Origin: Epiperipatus broadwayi
Lineage: Eukaryota; Onychophora; Udeonychophora; Euonychophora; Peripatidae
Direction: 5' to 3'
DNA length: 64,000 nucleotides
Assembly: GCA_028023455.1 (NCBI GenBank)
Contig: JAQFVV010006200.1
Span: 5,592,506 to 5,656,505, forward strand
Within the stretch, counting starts at the first letter, position 1. Every line of letters begins with the position of its first letter. Shown here one piece after another: positions 46,929 through 58,735 of this stretch. A program made the position numbers and the translations under genes. The notes beneath the pieces were generated by a model that saw only the letters and a list, made by a program, of their open reading frames with translations, made no database searches and was not told where the DNA came from.

Positions 46929-47035
46929 GAGTAGGCACTAGATAGAGATTTTATGTACAAGCCTTCTGGCATCCATTGATTACTCTGACTTGCACTGAAT
47001 GGCACTACTGTATGAAGAGTTTTGCCTGTTTAATG

Positions 47036-47590
47036 GAAAGATTGTTAAATAATCTGTAGAGAGGTCCTGGGAAGATTTTTGCCATATAGTAGGTTTTTTA
47101 AAGTTGTATTATTTTTATCTTCAAATCCTAGCTCTCATATATAAGCTATAAATGTAATACAGTAAAATTTCATTGATGTTTACAATTTGTCAAACAAATC
47201 AAACTACACTTTTATCCCCATATATGATGGATCTTCTTGTGGGAATTTGACATAATGATCATCATCAATTTGGCCAATTTGTAAAACTGGTGACCCAAAG
47301 GATAGTGACGTTATTAATACTATATGCCAACCTTCACATGGAAAAAGTATAGTATAATATAGTTTTTTATTATACAAGATAATAATATGTTTTAATTATA
47401 GAATTTAAATGTGTTTTTACTTTGGATATGTAATAATTGAAAACATTGATTGCTTTCCAAGGAGAATTGGATGCAAATTATATAAACATATTAAAGATTT
47501 TCATTGTTAATGACTACAAAAGCAAAAAAAAAAAAATGCAAATCTCTTTAATATAATACGTAATCAAAACTATACTTTGATCACATACAA
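47036..47590. other. no feature recognised
   Basis: AT-rich intronic sequence, nothing supported. Confidence 0.5.
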
Positions 47591-47599
47591 TAACAAGCT

Positions 47600-48260
47600 A
47601 TATTAATATTAAATTTTAAAATGTGTAAATTTGGTAAAATGTATTTATTCATTCAATTTTGGATTCAAGCTATTTTCAAAACAAATGATTAAGTTAATTA
47701 TGCAGTTAATAATTAACTTTATATTATCAAACTGTTATTTAATATAAGTTAAAAAATCACATTTATTTGCTCATGTTTAAGTCAATAATTTCATTTGTTT
47801 CTGACATATTCAAGATAATGGTTATTTTTATTGCAAATGAAAAAGAAAAAAATACAATATTGGTAAAATATATATATAAATTTCACAATATAAAACTAAA
47901 AATAAATTTTTAATATTATATTTTAAAATGTGTTTACCAGTTAAAATATATTAATTCAATCAACTTTGGATTAAAATTCTTAAGAACATTAATTTTGCTC
48001 ATACCAAAAATACAAGTCATCATATTTATAAATTGTTTTGAATAAATAAAAGGGAGAGAAAATGATTTCATACATTATGCAGCTAATAATCAACTTTATA
48101 TGATCAAAGGTTATTAATCATAAGTTAAAAATATCATTTATTTGTTCAATTTTTAGTCAATAATTTTATAATTTATCTTCGACCTATTCAACATACTGGC
48201 AGATTTTTACCGCAAATGGGAAAAAAATATAATATTAGCAAAAAAAGATTTAATTATTTC
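47600..48260. repeat. diverged tandem duplication, about 317-350 bp period
   Basis: Blocks ttttaaaatgtg (47614/47931), caattttggatt versus caactttggatt, attatgcag-taataat-aactttata and gtcaataattt recur in the same order. The second copy carries a roughly 30-base addition. No coding signal. Confidence 0.7.
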
Positions 48261-48264
48261 CGTT

Positions 48265-49015
48265 ATTAAAACTATAACCTCCAACTGTACATTACATTTT
48301 TTTATTTAATTTTGACTACATTTATATAAAATAAATTTGTGAATTGTTGCTTTAAAAAAATGTTAACATTATAGCCAAAAAAAAAAAAAATTCAAAATTT
48401 TGTTAGATGTTACAAAAATAAAAAATTTTCATAAAATGTCCAAAAATTAAATTTTAAAATACATATTGTGTTAATTTTTATTTTTTTTTGTATATGCTTT
48501 ATTTTAATTTAACAAATTGGAGTTCAGAGAATATTATTCTCAAGCTATATAAGAAGCAAAATGGAAACCATCATTCAAAAAATTGTATTTAAAAAAAAAT
48601 TATAGTTACTGAAATATTTTAATATAGTATATTTACTCACAGGTTAACACTTTTTTCTATTATTAATAATATGTTTAATAAAATATTTATTCATCAATTT
48701 GACTTTTTTCAATTTCAAGCTTTATTTTTTTTAATCGAATTTTTGTATATTTTGAATTTATCATAATGAATTTTTTTTTTTCTCATCCAAACTAATTATA
48801 ATTTTTTATTTTTTTTTATGCAAGATTTTTTTATCTGTATGATCTTTTGAGGAGCCAACTGAGCTTGTTATTTTAGATAAAAGTGTACTATTAACCAGTA
48901 CTAAGTTTATTATTCATTGGCTTATCATTCTATTAGTAACAGTCACTGTGAGCATAATTTGAAAGATGCTAAAGGTATTTGGAATTGAGGAAAACAAACA
49001 GAAAAAAAATTAGTT
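48265..49015. other. very AT-rich region, no feature recognised
   Basis: Homopolymer-rich; nothing supported. Confidence 0.5.
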
Positions 49016-49019
49016 TAGT

Positions 49020-49260
49020 CAATTAATTGAACCATTGTGTTCAAGCTATTATTTTGGTGCTTAAATATCACAAGATTTCTGAACAATTGACTATACAATC
49101 TTGGACAATTTATAGGAACACTATGGAAAGAATGAGAAGTAGAGACTGTCTTCTGGTGCCCGAAAGATTGCACGAAGACACCTGGGCGCATCATTTCCTT
49201 CCAAACGATGGGCTAACACCGCAGTCTAATTGTACCAATGCAAAATTTATAATATAACTA
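49020..49260 (+). other. unidentified fragment, locally GC-richer
   Basis: A 76-codon frame (49027-49257) contains RDCLLVPERLHEDTWAHHFLPNDG. The 49130-49240 part is clearly richer in GC than its surroundings, so it is probably a piece of a transposable element. I do not recognise the family. Confidence 0.35.
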
Positions 49261-49645
49261 ATAATGAATGTAACATGATTTAAGATCATGATGTAACTTC
49301 TTATTTCTTAAAAAAAAAAACAACAACTATAACATATAGTTCTCTGTTGTTATAATAGCTGGATATATCTATGCTCACAAAACATATTTTATTATATATC
49401 TAAAACAAATTTTTGACTATAAAAAAATTATTCAGTTTAGAAATCTCTCAAAATGTGTAAACTCATTTGTTTATGCTAAAAATAATGGTTGTGATGTGTA
49501 GGAGAGTAAAAAATAATTATTTTATCAGAATGACAGTTATGAACAAAGGCAAAACTCCCCATACAGTAGTGCCACCCTGTGACAAACAGAGTAATCAATG
49601 GATGCCAGAAGGCTTGTGCATAAAATCCCTATCTATTGCCTACTC

Positions 49646-49704
49646 ATCCAATATCCCCAGACTAGTTTCTGGCTTGTGGCCATCATCAGTGAGGAGCCTT
49701 GGAT
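49646..49704 (-). ncRNA. family 2 hammerhead ribozyme, intact
   Basis: Minus strand: outer stem I ATCCAA/TTGGAT, internal loops GGCT and ATA, inner stem I CCTCA/TGGGG (one G.U). The core is CTGATGA and stem II TGGC/GCCA closes a CACAA loop. GAA, palindromic stem III ACTAGT and C at 49660 follow. Cleavage is predicted between 49660 and 49659. All invariant residues are present. Confidence 0.85.
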
Positions 49705-50102
49705 CTGAGAGCACTGCACCTAGATCTTAGGATCTAATGCAACCCTCCAGCAGCCACCTTTTAACTCTACTTTACTACAAAACTATGAGAATGAAATTGA
49801 AAACATTGTTAATATCTTCAATCTAAGCTCAATAGCTTATATAGTCATATGGGTCTGAACTCAATTCAGCACCCATACATTTTGGTGTCTTTGGCTCTTA
49901 AACAACCATAGCGACCACTATCCTATTAGGCAGGATTGGTGTTAAACCATCAAACATCACATGATCACCATCTCTATACTAGCACATAATTTGTTGTAAA
50001 CAAAGGCAAAACTCCCCATACAGTAGTGCCACCCTGTGCCAAACAGAGTAACCAATGGATGCCAGAAGGCTTGTGCATAAAATCCCTATCTATTGCCTAC
50101 TC

Positions 50103-50161
50103 ATCCAATATCCCCAGACTAGTTTCTGGCTTGTGGCCATCATCAGTGAGGAGCCTTGGAT
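50103..50161 (-). ncRNA. family 2 hammerhead ribozyme, intact
   Basis: Identical to the ribozyme 457 bp to its left: core CTGATGA, stem II TGGC/GCCA, GAA, ACTAGT, C at 50117. Together the two would cut out a unit-length RNA, and their loopless stems III can pair with each other. Confidence 0.85.
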
Positions 50162-50199
50162 CTTAGAGCACTGCACCTAGATCTTGACAGTTATGATTA

Positions 50200-51225
50200 A
50201 CATATCAAAGGTATCAGTTTTTTATAAGCATATGTATGTGTAAAATTCTTAATAGGCTGTTGAATACATTGAGTTTGTTACTGCGTAATATGATCATTAT
50301 ATTATTTGCAGCCACATGTAATGAAGTATGGCAATATAAAACATTAAATTACATTGAATTAAATTGCTGAAATTATTGTTAAATATAATAATAATAATAA
50401 AAAAATTGCATATTATAAGCTAGGTTTTTAATTTGTAGTTAATTAAAAAGAAAAAAAGTTAATCTATAATTATGGTTGCAAAAAAGTATTTGCTATTAAC
50501 CTAGAGAGTCTCTGATTTTTTTGGAGGCCTTAAAGGCACAATTCCAGTTATCCCACCAATAGTAATAAAAAATAAAATCTATTGCTCATAATAAAGCAAG
50601 CTAGCAATATGTCCTTTCACATTTTCTTGTCATTGCAATTATGATTACTAGGTGATTATTCATGTGATAAATGAATATGGATGGATTGTTCATCAAAATG
50701 AATTGGCCATTATGATAAGTTTATTGGTTTTTACTTCTGGGTTTAAGACCAATAAATTATTATAGCCATCATTTTCAGATGCTGGACAATTCTTAATGTA
50801 GGCATCAACTGACTTTTTTTGAAGGATAAATGTATGTGTAAAATGCTCATTCTCTTTTACATCTATGATCCTGTCAAACAAAAGTAAATTATGGCCATTA
50901 TTTCTAGGAAGCTATAAAATCATTAGCCAAGGTAGTTGGTTGGCAGTTTGGTAATCCAGGCTTGTATTATGATATTTTACTTAATTATTTCTAATTTGTA
51001 ATCATTCTTACATGAAGGAAGAATATCTGAATTTGAAGAACTGTTTAATATTGAATGAGACAGACATTGTCAGAAATTTGCAAAGTTGAAAGAAAAGTTG
51101 AAGAGACAATTAATTACTACAGAGGGACAAACATTACAAGACAAATGGATTGAGATTTACTTTAAATAAGAAATGGAAGAAGAACATTTGGGGAATTGAT
51201 GAGATGAAGGACAAAATTTGTTATT
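50200..51225. other. no clear feature; possible 5' part of the following RTE relic
   Basis: No motif was recognised before the endonuclease-like blocks start near 51230. The sequence from about 51000 has the A-rich, coding-like look of the RTE relic. Confidence 0.4.
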
Positions 51226-51229
51226 TGAT

Positions 51230-53030
51230 TTAATGGAGGATAGCAAATTTAGATTATTTCAAATTTATGCCTCAATATGTTCTCTTTTTGGTGAAGAAGT
51301 AGAGAAGTTTTACATAAACATACAGGATGCTTTTGTTCTAGCAAATTGTCTTGGGAGATTTCAACGCAAAGTTGGAAAATGATTAAAAGATTAAAATGCT
51401 GAGTGAATTTGATTATGAAACAAAAATAAGAAAGAAAATTCACTTGTGGAATTTGTAGGAGGGATTACAAATTTTGTTCTTTTTTTTAATGTTAACTGTA
51501 AATGGACATGGAAGCATCTAAATGAAATTATAGCAGAGTTAGGTTATATTTTCACCAATAGAAAATATATATTTCAGGACAATAATATATTTAATAGATT
51601 CAACCAGGGAAATAGTTGTTGATTAGTGAATGTATGATACATGTTGATGTAAAATTAAAGAGAGAATTTTAGAACAGCAGTTCTGACAATATTTTTTTTT
51701 AAAATACCAATTATTTTCAAGGAAGAAATGCGACATAAAATTAAATCTATCAAGAATGAAAAAAAGCTTTAGGAAATGATGCAATCATTATGAATATTTT
51801 AAAAGTAGGTAAAAAAATTGAAGAATTTTATGACAAAACTATATAAGAAATGTTTAATGATAGAGATGAACCAGATGATTGAAATAATGCAGTAATGATA
51901 TTGATATTTTAAATAATAAAAAAGGAGATATTAGAAGTTACATATCTATCATTCTTCCATCGGTTATGTATTTGGTCTTTATTAAAATCATTGCAATCTA
52001 TTTACAGAGAATTTCATACTCAAATTAATCAAAAGAATAACTGGATTTTAAAATCATTTATAGATCCTATTCAAATATTAAGAACAAATATAAAAAGGAC
52101 AAATGAATGTGAATTATTTGTTTGTTTTGGATTTGTAGAATATGCAAAGATATATGATTCAAAAGCATTTTGGTGATGATTAAAGCTTGGTTATAGATTG
52201 AAGATAATGTCAAGTTCTAAGAATGCAAATATAGTAATTAAACTACTTAGTGACATTAGGAAGATTAATAAAAGTTTCAGTAGGGAGATTCCATTTCTAT
52301 AAAACTTATTGTAGCAATTTCATTAAAAGCATTTTACAGATTAAAATGAAAAGCTAAATGTTGCAAATAATATTTGATTTTTCACAAATAATGCTGCAGG
52401 AAATATTTCAAAAAATCTGTCAAATGAAAGCAAGAAAATAGAACTAATGATAAATGCTTAAAAAACTAAAATAACATTTAATGGCTTTTCAAAAAAAGAA
52501 AGTTTAATAAAATGAATTAGAAGTTAACAAGTATAAATATATTTGTTAGATTATTAATGCAGTTAGAAATATAATGGATGAAATTAATCATAGAATTTAA
52601 TTTTGGTTGATGTATTTTTGAAGAAATAGTTTTAAAAGAAAATATAACTATATACTTGAAGAAGTTTTATAGTAAATGTATATTAGAACTTACATAAGGA
52701 ATCTGAAATTAGAGATGTCAGTATGAATGATGTCTGAAGAGTTGAACAAAATCAAAATTCTTGGATGAAAGAACAGATATCATTGGCATCTGTGGAGAAT
52801 TAAAAAACTAAAATGAAGCTGGACTAGCCATATTGTTACAAGAAATGGCATTATAAGGGCAGTTAAAGTCTTAAACCGGATTCTAAAAAATTATAAAAGA
52901 CCCAGAAAGAGATCAAATGTAAGTTTGATGAATGAGATAAGAAATTTTGTTGCAATAATATACAAAAGCTATTAATCAGAAAAACTAGATTAAACTAAGT
53001 ATCTTATTTTTACAATATATCATGATGGAT
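51230..53030 (+). pseudogene. decayed RTE-like LINE with endonuclease and reverse transcriptase remnants
   Basis: Same family as the element at 40800-42402 but older and longer. Endonuclease blocks: LFQIYA near 51257, EEVEKFYINIQDAFV near 51290, LGDFNAK (catalytic Asp-Asn region) near 51350, and KWTWKHLNEIIAEL near 51500. Reverse transcriptase blocks: a REQAGF-like region and DPIQILRTNIKRTNECEL near 52060. FGFVEYAKIYDS (motif A, catalytic Asp lost) lies near 52125 and LMINA-KTKITFNGF near 52445. The C-terminal WAGH and RPRKRS-like blocks are at 52815-52920. Dozens of stops and frameshifts are present. Confidence 0.65.
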
Positions 53031-56000
53031 AAAAGTGATGGTAATATAATTGATTTTAACTGAATCATTATTCCACATACTATATATGTCAAAGATTTCA
53101 TGCATTTTCCATCTGTAAATGCAAGCAGTTCCTATTTACCCACATTGAACTAAGTCAACTAATAAACTTTTCAAATGCAGATTTTATATTTAAATGTTTT
53201 TTTTAACAATTTTGTTTACATCTTTTAAATTTAACATTATAGTTTAACATCTATTATGTGTATTTTAAAATTATTAAAATAATTTAAGATAATTATTATC
53301 AGTGTAGATGCCTATGATTTGATGTTCAAATCTTGATAAAATTTAGATATCTTTTCAATTTGCCTAAGATTTCCAATCAGACAGCTTTCTTTGCAAGCAT
53401 TCAATTTTAGCTAATTTAATTACCCATTCCTTTATTGGTTGTAAAACTATTTTTAGCTAGTAGTTAAACAATGATGAAGGACTTTAAAAACTTTCACAAT
53501 TGACAACAGATTGTAATAATTTCTTCTGGAGTGATTTGATGTGTTAATTTCCTATTAAAAAAGTTGAAAAATCTTAAGTATGGATATTTTTTACAACCAC
53601 CATGTGACCAGAATTATGGAGCTGATCAAAAAGTAAAGTGAAGAACTTACTTTTTTCTTTCATGCTGTTACTATGTCAGAATTCAAACAACTACCTTTTT
53701 GTACATCTATATTAGCAGATATATTATAATTGCACCATGCAACTATTAGCATTCAGTGATAATAATATATATATCATAATTACGTAACATATATATATAT
53801 ATATTTCAGACAATACATATTTAAAAAAATGTGCCCCATGATGTGTATGCATAATATTTCACAAATATTATATTTAAAATTTATATATATCTAAAATTAT
53901 TTCTATACAAATCTACATAATATAAATTACATAATATGTATACATGTGCCTAATCTACACCCATATAAGATTTTGTAAAGCAAATGAAAGGGGATTCAGT
54001 TTTCATTTGCAATATAAATTATTTTGACATTGAAGGGAATTATATTAATTTAGCTAACATTTAAAGTTTATCAGTACAATGATAAAATATTATTAGTACT
54101 ATACACATATTTGATATGTGATAGTAATATAACTAAAGCTTTGAAATTGGATTGATCCAATAATTACATATTGCTAGTGCTGTATAATTTAATATTTTTA
54201 CATGTAATCAATAAAATTACAAAAAAAAAAAATCAAGTCACATGACACATGACCTAATTTAAACAAGCTTGTATTACAAATGTTATATAAATAGCTCTTT
54301 ATATAACATTTATAATATAATCAATGTATGGGAAAACTTCAGCATTATTAGGTTAATCAACTTCTGGGTGATGAGACACTTGTTTTACTCTCTAACTAAG
54401 AATAGCTAGATATCCATGAATCAGTCAAAAATTAGATAGCTAGTGTGATTACATGCTTGGAAATCTGTTTGATTTAAAAAAATACAAAGTTTTATGTGGA
54501 TTAAAACACCAGGTTGTAAACATGATACTAACTGCCAATTATATTATGAGTCACTTCATATCAATATAGTATAAAATTTAAAATGCATGTGAATATACTA
54601 CATCATATTTATATATAGAATTTTTAATTGTTATTAATATCGTAAAAACATATATAATTGTAAATATTTTTAAAAATAAAAATGCTATAAATAGAAATAT
54701 GTATTTAAAAACAACTAAATGAAAATAATTTTTCTATTACAATTAAAAACTATATGGTTAAAAGAAAATAATATTTACTATGAAAAAATTATTAACAAGC
54801 TTAAATCTGTACACATAAAGAATATCATTTTCGAAAAACATTTGTAAAAAGTAATCATAATAAACATATATATATATATGTATTAAAAAATAATGCAAAC
54901 GTCTTTAGAAGTAAGCTTCTTAAGAGAAAACCATTTTATCTTGCACCTTCAAACCAATAAATATGTCTAATATTTATAATAATTCAGAGTGGTCATGTTT
55001 GTATCTTTTGTTAACAGTAGATTGTTCTTTGTAGATGTCTTCATAGTAATTCCAATATTAAAATGTAAAATAACATTCGCAATATGTTGTAGGTAAAATT
55101 TCAATACATCATTTATTTTGAAATTATTAAACTTTAAATCATTAAATTTCTTTTAAACATTAAAGTAAAAATAACATGTAAGCTATATCACATGATATAA
55201 TGTTTGGAAAAGCATTATTAAATTTGTGAATGGATGCAGGACAGCTCTTGCTATGACAAAGTAGGGTATTTAGGATGCCAAGTCAGTAAAATGAAAAAAT
55301 ATATAAATAATATTAAAAAATTTAAGTGTGTTAAAGGAACCTAATGTTTGACAATGTTATACCGAAATGTATTATTTTTCAAATAAAATATTTATTTATG
55401 CAATATCATTTTTTAGTTGTCAAAAAAATTTATGGACCTCTTTCTTTTTTATCTTCTGCTGAGCTTCAGATAAAAGTCCTACTAGACAAATTGCTCAGGG
55501 TATTAGATCACTTTTGAATTATTCTTGATTGAGAATATAAATAAAAATAATGTTTCAGTAGACAGTTATAAATCGCTTTAAAAAATATTGAGTCTATATA
55601 AAGATTTCTTTGGGTAAAGTCTTTCAGAATCTATATTGATGTGCTCATGACGAAACATCCGATGAGAAACTATTTCCTCGAAATAGATGCTTTCCAATGA
55701 AATATAACAATAATAATTTTGAGACTAAATGTTATTATTGTCTATTTAATAGTAAAAATGTACAATAGCTCATTTCCAAGAGAAAAACCCAGCATTCCTT
55801 TCAAAAAAACAATAATGGAGACTACATTACTAGGCTATTTATAAGATTTTTTTTATGTTGTTTTTTAATGCTGATCAAAAAAATTTTGACTTTCAATTTG
55901 TTGACAGATAATTTATGCAAAGTTATCTTTGAAAAAAAATTTCTAAATTTTTTGAAAATTTTCTATTACTTGAAAGTCCACATTTGAATTCCAGAAATGG

Positions 56001-56350
56001 ACATAGCGGACAAATGTATAATTTTTCATGGATATATATATATATTGGGACAAAAGTGACCTGGTGTGAATGTGTAATGATATAGTAACTCATAAACCGA
56101 TTACAAAAGCTAAAAATGACTGAAAAATTAGCATTATACCTGTAAATAATTATTTTTGTTGAAAATAAATATATTAAACTATTTTATTTAGTATAAAAAA
56201 ATGTCTGTGCTAAATGAAATAAATTATTTAGTGTAGTTCTAGTATAAAAATAAATGATTAAATTATTTCAATAATCTAGCAAAAATATATATATAATTTG
56301 ATGAAATGAAATGAAAGTTAACTACTAATAATTTTTATTAGTCATTTATT
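53031..56350. other. AT-rich region, no gene recognised
   Basis: Nothing coding and no classified element recognised in about 3.3 kb of presumed intron. Confidence 0.5.
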
Positions 56351-56358
56351 AGACTAGA

Positions 56359-57070
56359 AATTTAAAGTTGTAATTAATAATTTGTTAAGCGCTTACTCAT
56401 TATGTAAGTAATATATATTAAGGCTATAACTTTAAGACTATGCACCTAGATGCAACAGTAGGGACCTCTACAAATCTTAATACAAGATTAACCACCTTAA
56501 AAGACAAGAATGGCCACTCTTATCTTCGACTTACTTTTTAGTTATATACATGAATCTAAAGCATTTTGATTTGAGAGTGCTTAGATTAAAAAGTAGGTCG
56601 AAGATAAGAGTGGCCGGTCTTGTCTTTTAAAGCCATTAATCTTGTGTTAAGATTTGTAGAGGTCCCTACTGTTGCATCTAGGTTCATAGTCTTAAGGTTA
56701 TAGCCTTAATATATATTACTTACATAATGAGTATGCACTTAACAAATTATTAATTACAACTTTAAATTGTCTTAAAAGATTTCTAATTATAAGAGCTTCA
56801 CACTGACTCACTGTAAATCAAAAGATTTCATGTACGTTAGGTTGTATAGAAATTGTGGACTTAATCAGTGAAAGTAGTTAATAGCTTCACGCTCTCAAAT
56901 CAAAATGCTTTAGATTCACCTATATAATTAAAAAGTAGATTGAAGATAAAAATGGCCATTCTTGTCTTTTAAAGTCGTTAATCTTGTATTAAGATTTGTA
57001 GAGGTCCTTACTGTCTCATCTAGGCATGAAGTCTTAAGGTTATAGCCTTAATATATATTACTTAGACTAG
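56359..57070. repeat. third foldback family: inverted pair plus a third direct copy
   Basis: The left arm (56359-56538) and right arm (56586-56768) are inverted copies about 180 bp long, sharing gacctctacaaatctta, gataagagtggcc and aaggttatagccttaatata. A third copy at 56877-57065 lies in the same direction as the right arm, giving orientation minus, plus, plus. The spacer includes attttgatttgagag, which recurs in the third copy. The layout mirrors the hammerhead families, but no CTGANGA...GAAA core was found on either strand. A single-orientation fragment lies at 31195-31415. Confidence 0.8.
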
Positions 57071-57119
57071 AGATTGTAAGTCTGACATTTATTAATTAAA
57101 TTGTAGTAATTTGCTATCT

Positions 57120-57245
57120 ATAAAGATATGTGTAAGCTATTGTGATCTAGATCAACTGATGAGTGCTGATTCAGTATGAAATGGGCATCTTGGGGATCAT
57201 ACATCTTTTTCACATATCTTTAGTCATATGTTTGTGTTCAAATCC
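57120..57245 (+). mobile_element. single family 1 copy
   Basis: A solitary, partial family 1 unit around the ribozyme. It continues with a B-box-like word, GTGTTCAAATCC, about 30 bases after the ribozyme. No second unit was found nearby in the same orientation; the next related copy is at 59290-59560. Confidence 0.65.
57143..57199 (+). ncRNA. hammerhead ribozyme, family 1, core intact
   Basis: Plus strand: stem I TGATC/GATCA and TCAA/TTGG (one wobble), core CTGATGA, stem II GTGCTG-att-CAGTAT (two wobbles), GAA. Stem III is ATG/CAT with a GG loop, so it can close within one molecule. C at 57189. All invariant core residues are present. Confidence 0.75.
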
Positions 57246-57462
57246 TGTATATAGATCTGTAGGAAATTTATTTATAAATTGCTAATGGGTTTTAAAAGAA
57301 AAGAATGGCAGAACAAAAGAAAAACTTAAGTCTAGTTTTAAAACTTATCACTTGGAAAGATATCCAGATCAATATTTATTTTCAATAAATTTATTCATAT
57401 TGCAAAAAAAATGTATATATATATTTTAAGATTAGTAAATCTAGATATATAGGTTTTGTAAT

Positions 57463-57541
57463 GACCCAACATTTGAAGTAGTATTATTCTCCACTCTTCT
57501 TCAGGTGTTACTGGCTTGACCAATGACAGTATGTTAATACT
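57463..57541 (-). mobile_element. SINE body fragment (family of 39355-39503)
   Basis: Shares cttcttcaggtgttactggc and ttgaccaatgacagta with the body of the SINE at 39355-39503 on the opposite strand. The tRNA head is not clearly preserved. Confidence 0.55.
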
Positions 57542-58049
57542 GACCCAACACTTTAAATCTAGAGGTTCTTTTACTAATTCTGTTCAAAATTAATTTTGTA
57601 CAGAGTTAAAGCTTTGCGATTGATAGTTATGGTGTATTAAAGTAAATAAAATCATATATTGTTTATATGTCAAATATTACAGGAAAGATATTTAATTGTG
57701 CAGATACATATTTATATCAATAATTAAATAATTTTGTTTTTATTAAAATAATATTAAATTTAAATAGTTCCAACTTTATGTTTATATATTGCTATGTACA
57801 CACACACACACACGTTTTAATTTCAAAGTTTTTGAAATGAAGAAATTAGACCAACGTTTATTGTTCCACTTGATTTACATATATATACATAATTATTTTA
57901 TATTCATTTAAAGTGCCAAAATTGTCATTTATCAAAATAGCACTATAACATATGTGATGTGCTAATAAGTTCTTATTTACTATTTTTAATTGTTATTATT
58001 TTATCTTGTATATTTATTATGTTTAACTGTTTCATATACATTGTGTATC

Positions 58050-58735
58050 TAAACATTACATGATCATCATTTATTATGCTTGATCAAGCTGTTAAAACAG
58101 GCAAAACTCTCCATACAGTAGTGCCAGTCAGTGCAAGCCTGAGTTATCAATGGATGCAAGAAGGTTTATGCATAAAATCCATATCTAGTGCCTACTCATC
58201 CAATGTTCCCAGTCTAGTTTCTTGCTTCCATTGATTACTCTGGCTTGCATTGAGTGGCACTACTGTATGGAGAGTTTTGCCTCTTTTAACAGCTTGAGCA
58301 AGCATAAGAAATGGTGATCATGTGATATTTAGTGGCTTAATTAATACCAATCCTACCTAATAGGATAGTGGTGGCTGTGGTTATTAAAAGAACTAAAGAC
58401 ACCAAAATGTATGGCTACTGAACTGAGTTCAGACCTATATGACTAATTAGCTTGGATTGAAAATATTATGTTTTCAAATTTTAGACTCATAGTTTTGTAG
58501 TTAAATAGAGATAAAAGGTGGTTGTTGGAGGGTTGCATTAGATCCTAAGATCTTGGTGCAGTGCTCTCAAATCCAAGGCTCCTCACTGATGAAAGCCACA
58601 AGCTAGAAAATAGTCTGCGAATATTGAATGAGTAAGTAGTAGATAGGGGATTTTATGCACAAACCTTGCATCCATTGATTACTCTGGCTTGCACTGAGTG
58701 GCACTACTATATGGAGAGTTTTGTCTATTTTGGAC
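58050..58735. mobile_element. family 2 array with truncated foldback and one long unit
   Basis: Begins with a minus-oriented piece (58050-58220) truncated in the ribozyme and joined directly to a plus-oriented terminus (58225-58290). A complete plus-oriented unit follows (to about 58735). The words for the linker (cctaataggatagtgg, ccaaaatgtatgg, gcttggattgaaaatatt) are all present, so this locus shows the full unit order. Confidence 0.8.
58571..58629 (+). ncRNA. family 2 hammerhead, weakened
   Basis: Plus strand: core CTGATGA, loop CACAA and GAAA present, but stem III reads AATAGT (one mismatch), inner stem I has a mismatch (CCTCA/TGCGA), and outer stem I reads ATCCAA/TTGAAT. Confidence 0.6.

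Larger units (their letters stand above)
45660..47035. mobile_element. family 2 array: two tandem dimers in opposite orientation
   Basis: Four ribozyme-bearing units are arranged minus, minus, plus, plus. Predicted cleavage positions are 45810 and 46222 (minus; period 412) and 46466 and 46914 (plus; period 448). The unit runs from the ggcaaaactctccatacag-type terminus through the ribozyme and a ctacttaactacaaaact segment. It then passes a linker (aatccaagctcattagcttatatagtc, read with small changes; ggtgtctttggttcttt) and aaacatcacgtgatca. The left and right dimers are complementary over several hundred bases, so this part of the pre-mRNA would form a long hairpin about 0.6 kb after the exon 2 donor. 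No coding capacity. Confidence 0.85.
49543..50184 (-). mobile_element. family 2 element, 1.4 tandem units with 12-bp flanking duplication
   Basis: One complete unit plus a 184-bp second unit in the same orientation, with a 457-bp period. The pair is bounded by a perfect 12-bp direct repeat, tgacagttatga, at 49531-49542 and 50185-50196. That looks like a target-site duplication and, if so, gives true element ends: ...acaaaggcaaaactcc on one side and cacctagatct on the other. Both units carry intact ribozymes, so a transcript would release a 457-nt monomer (49660-50116, minus strand). The two ribozyme segments are identical, so this is the youngest-looking array in the window. The source of the reverse transcriptase is unknown. 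Confidence 0.85.
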
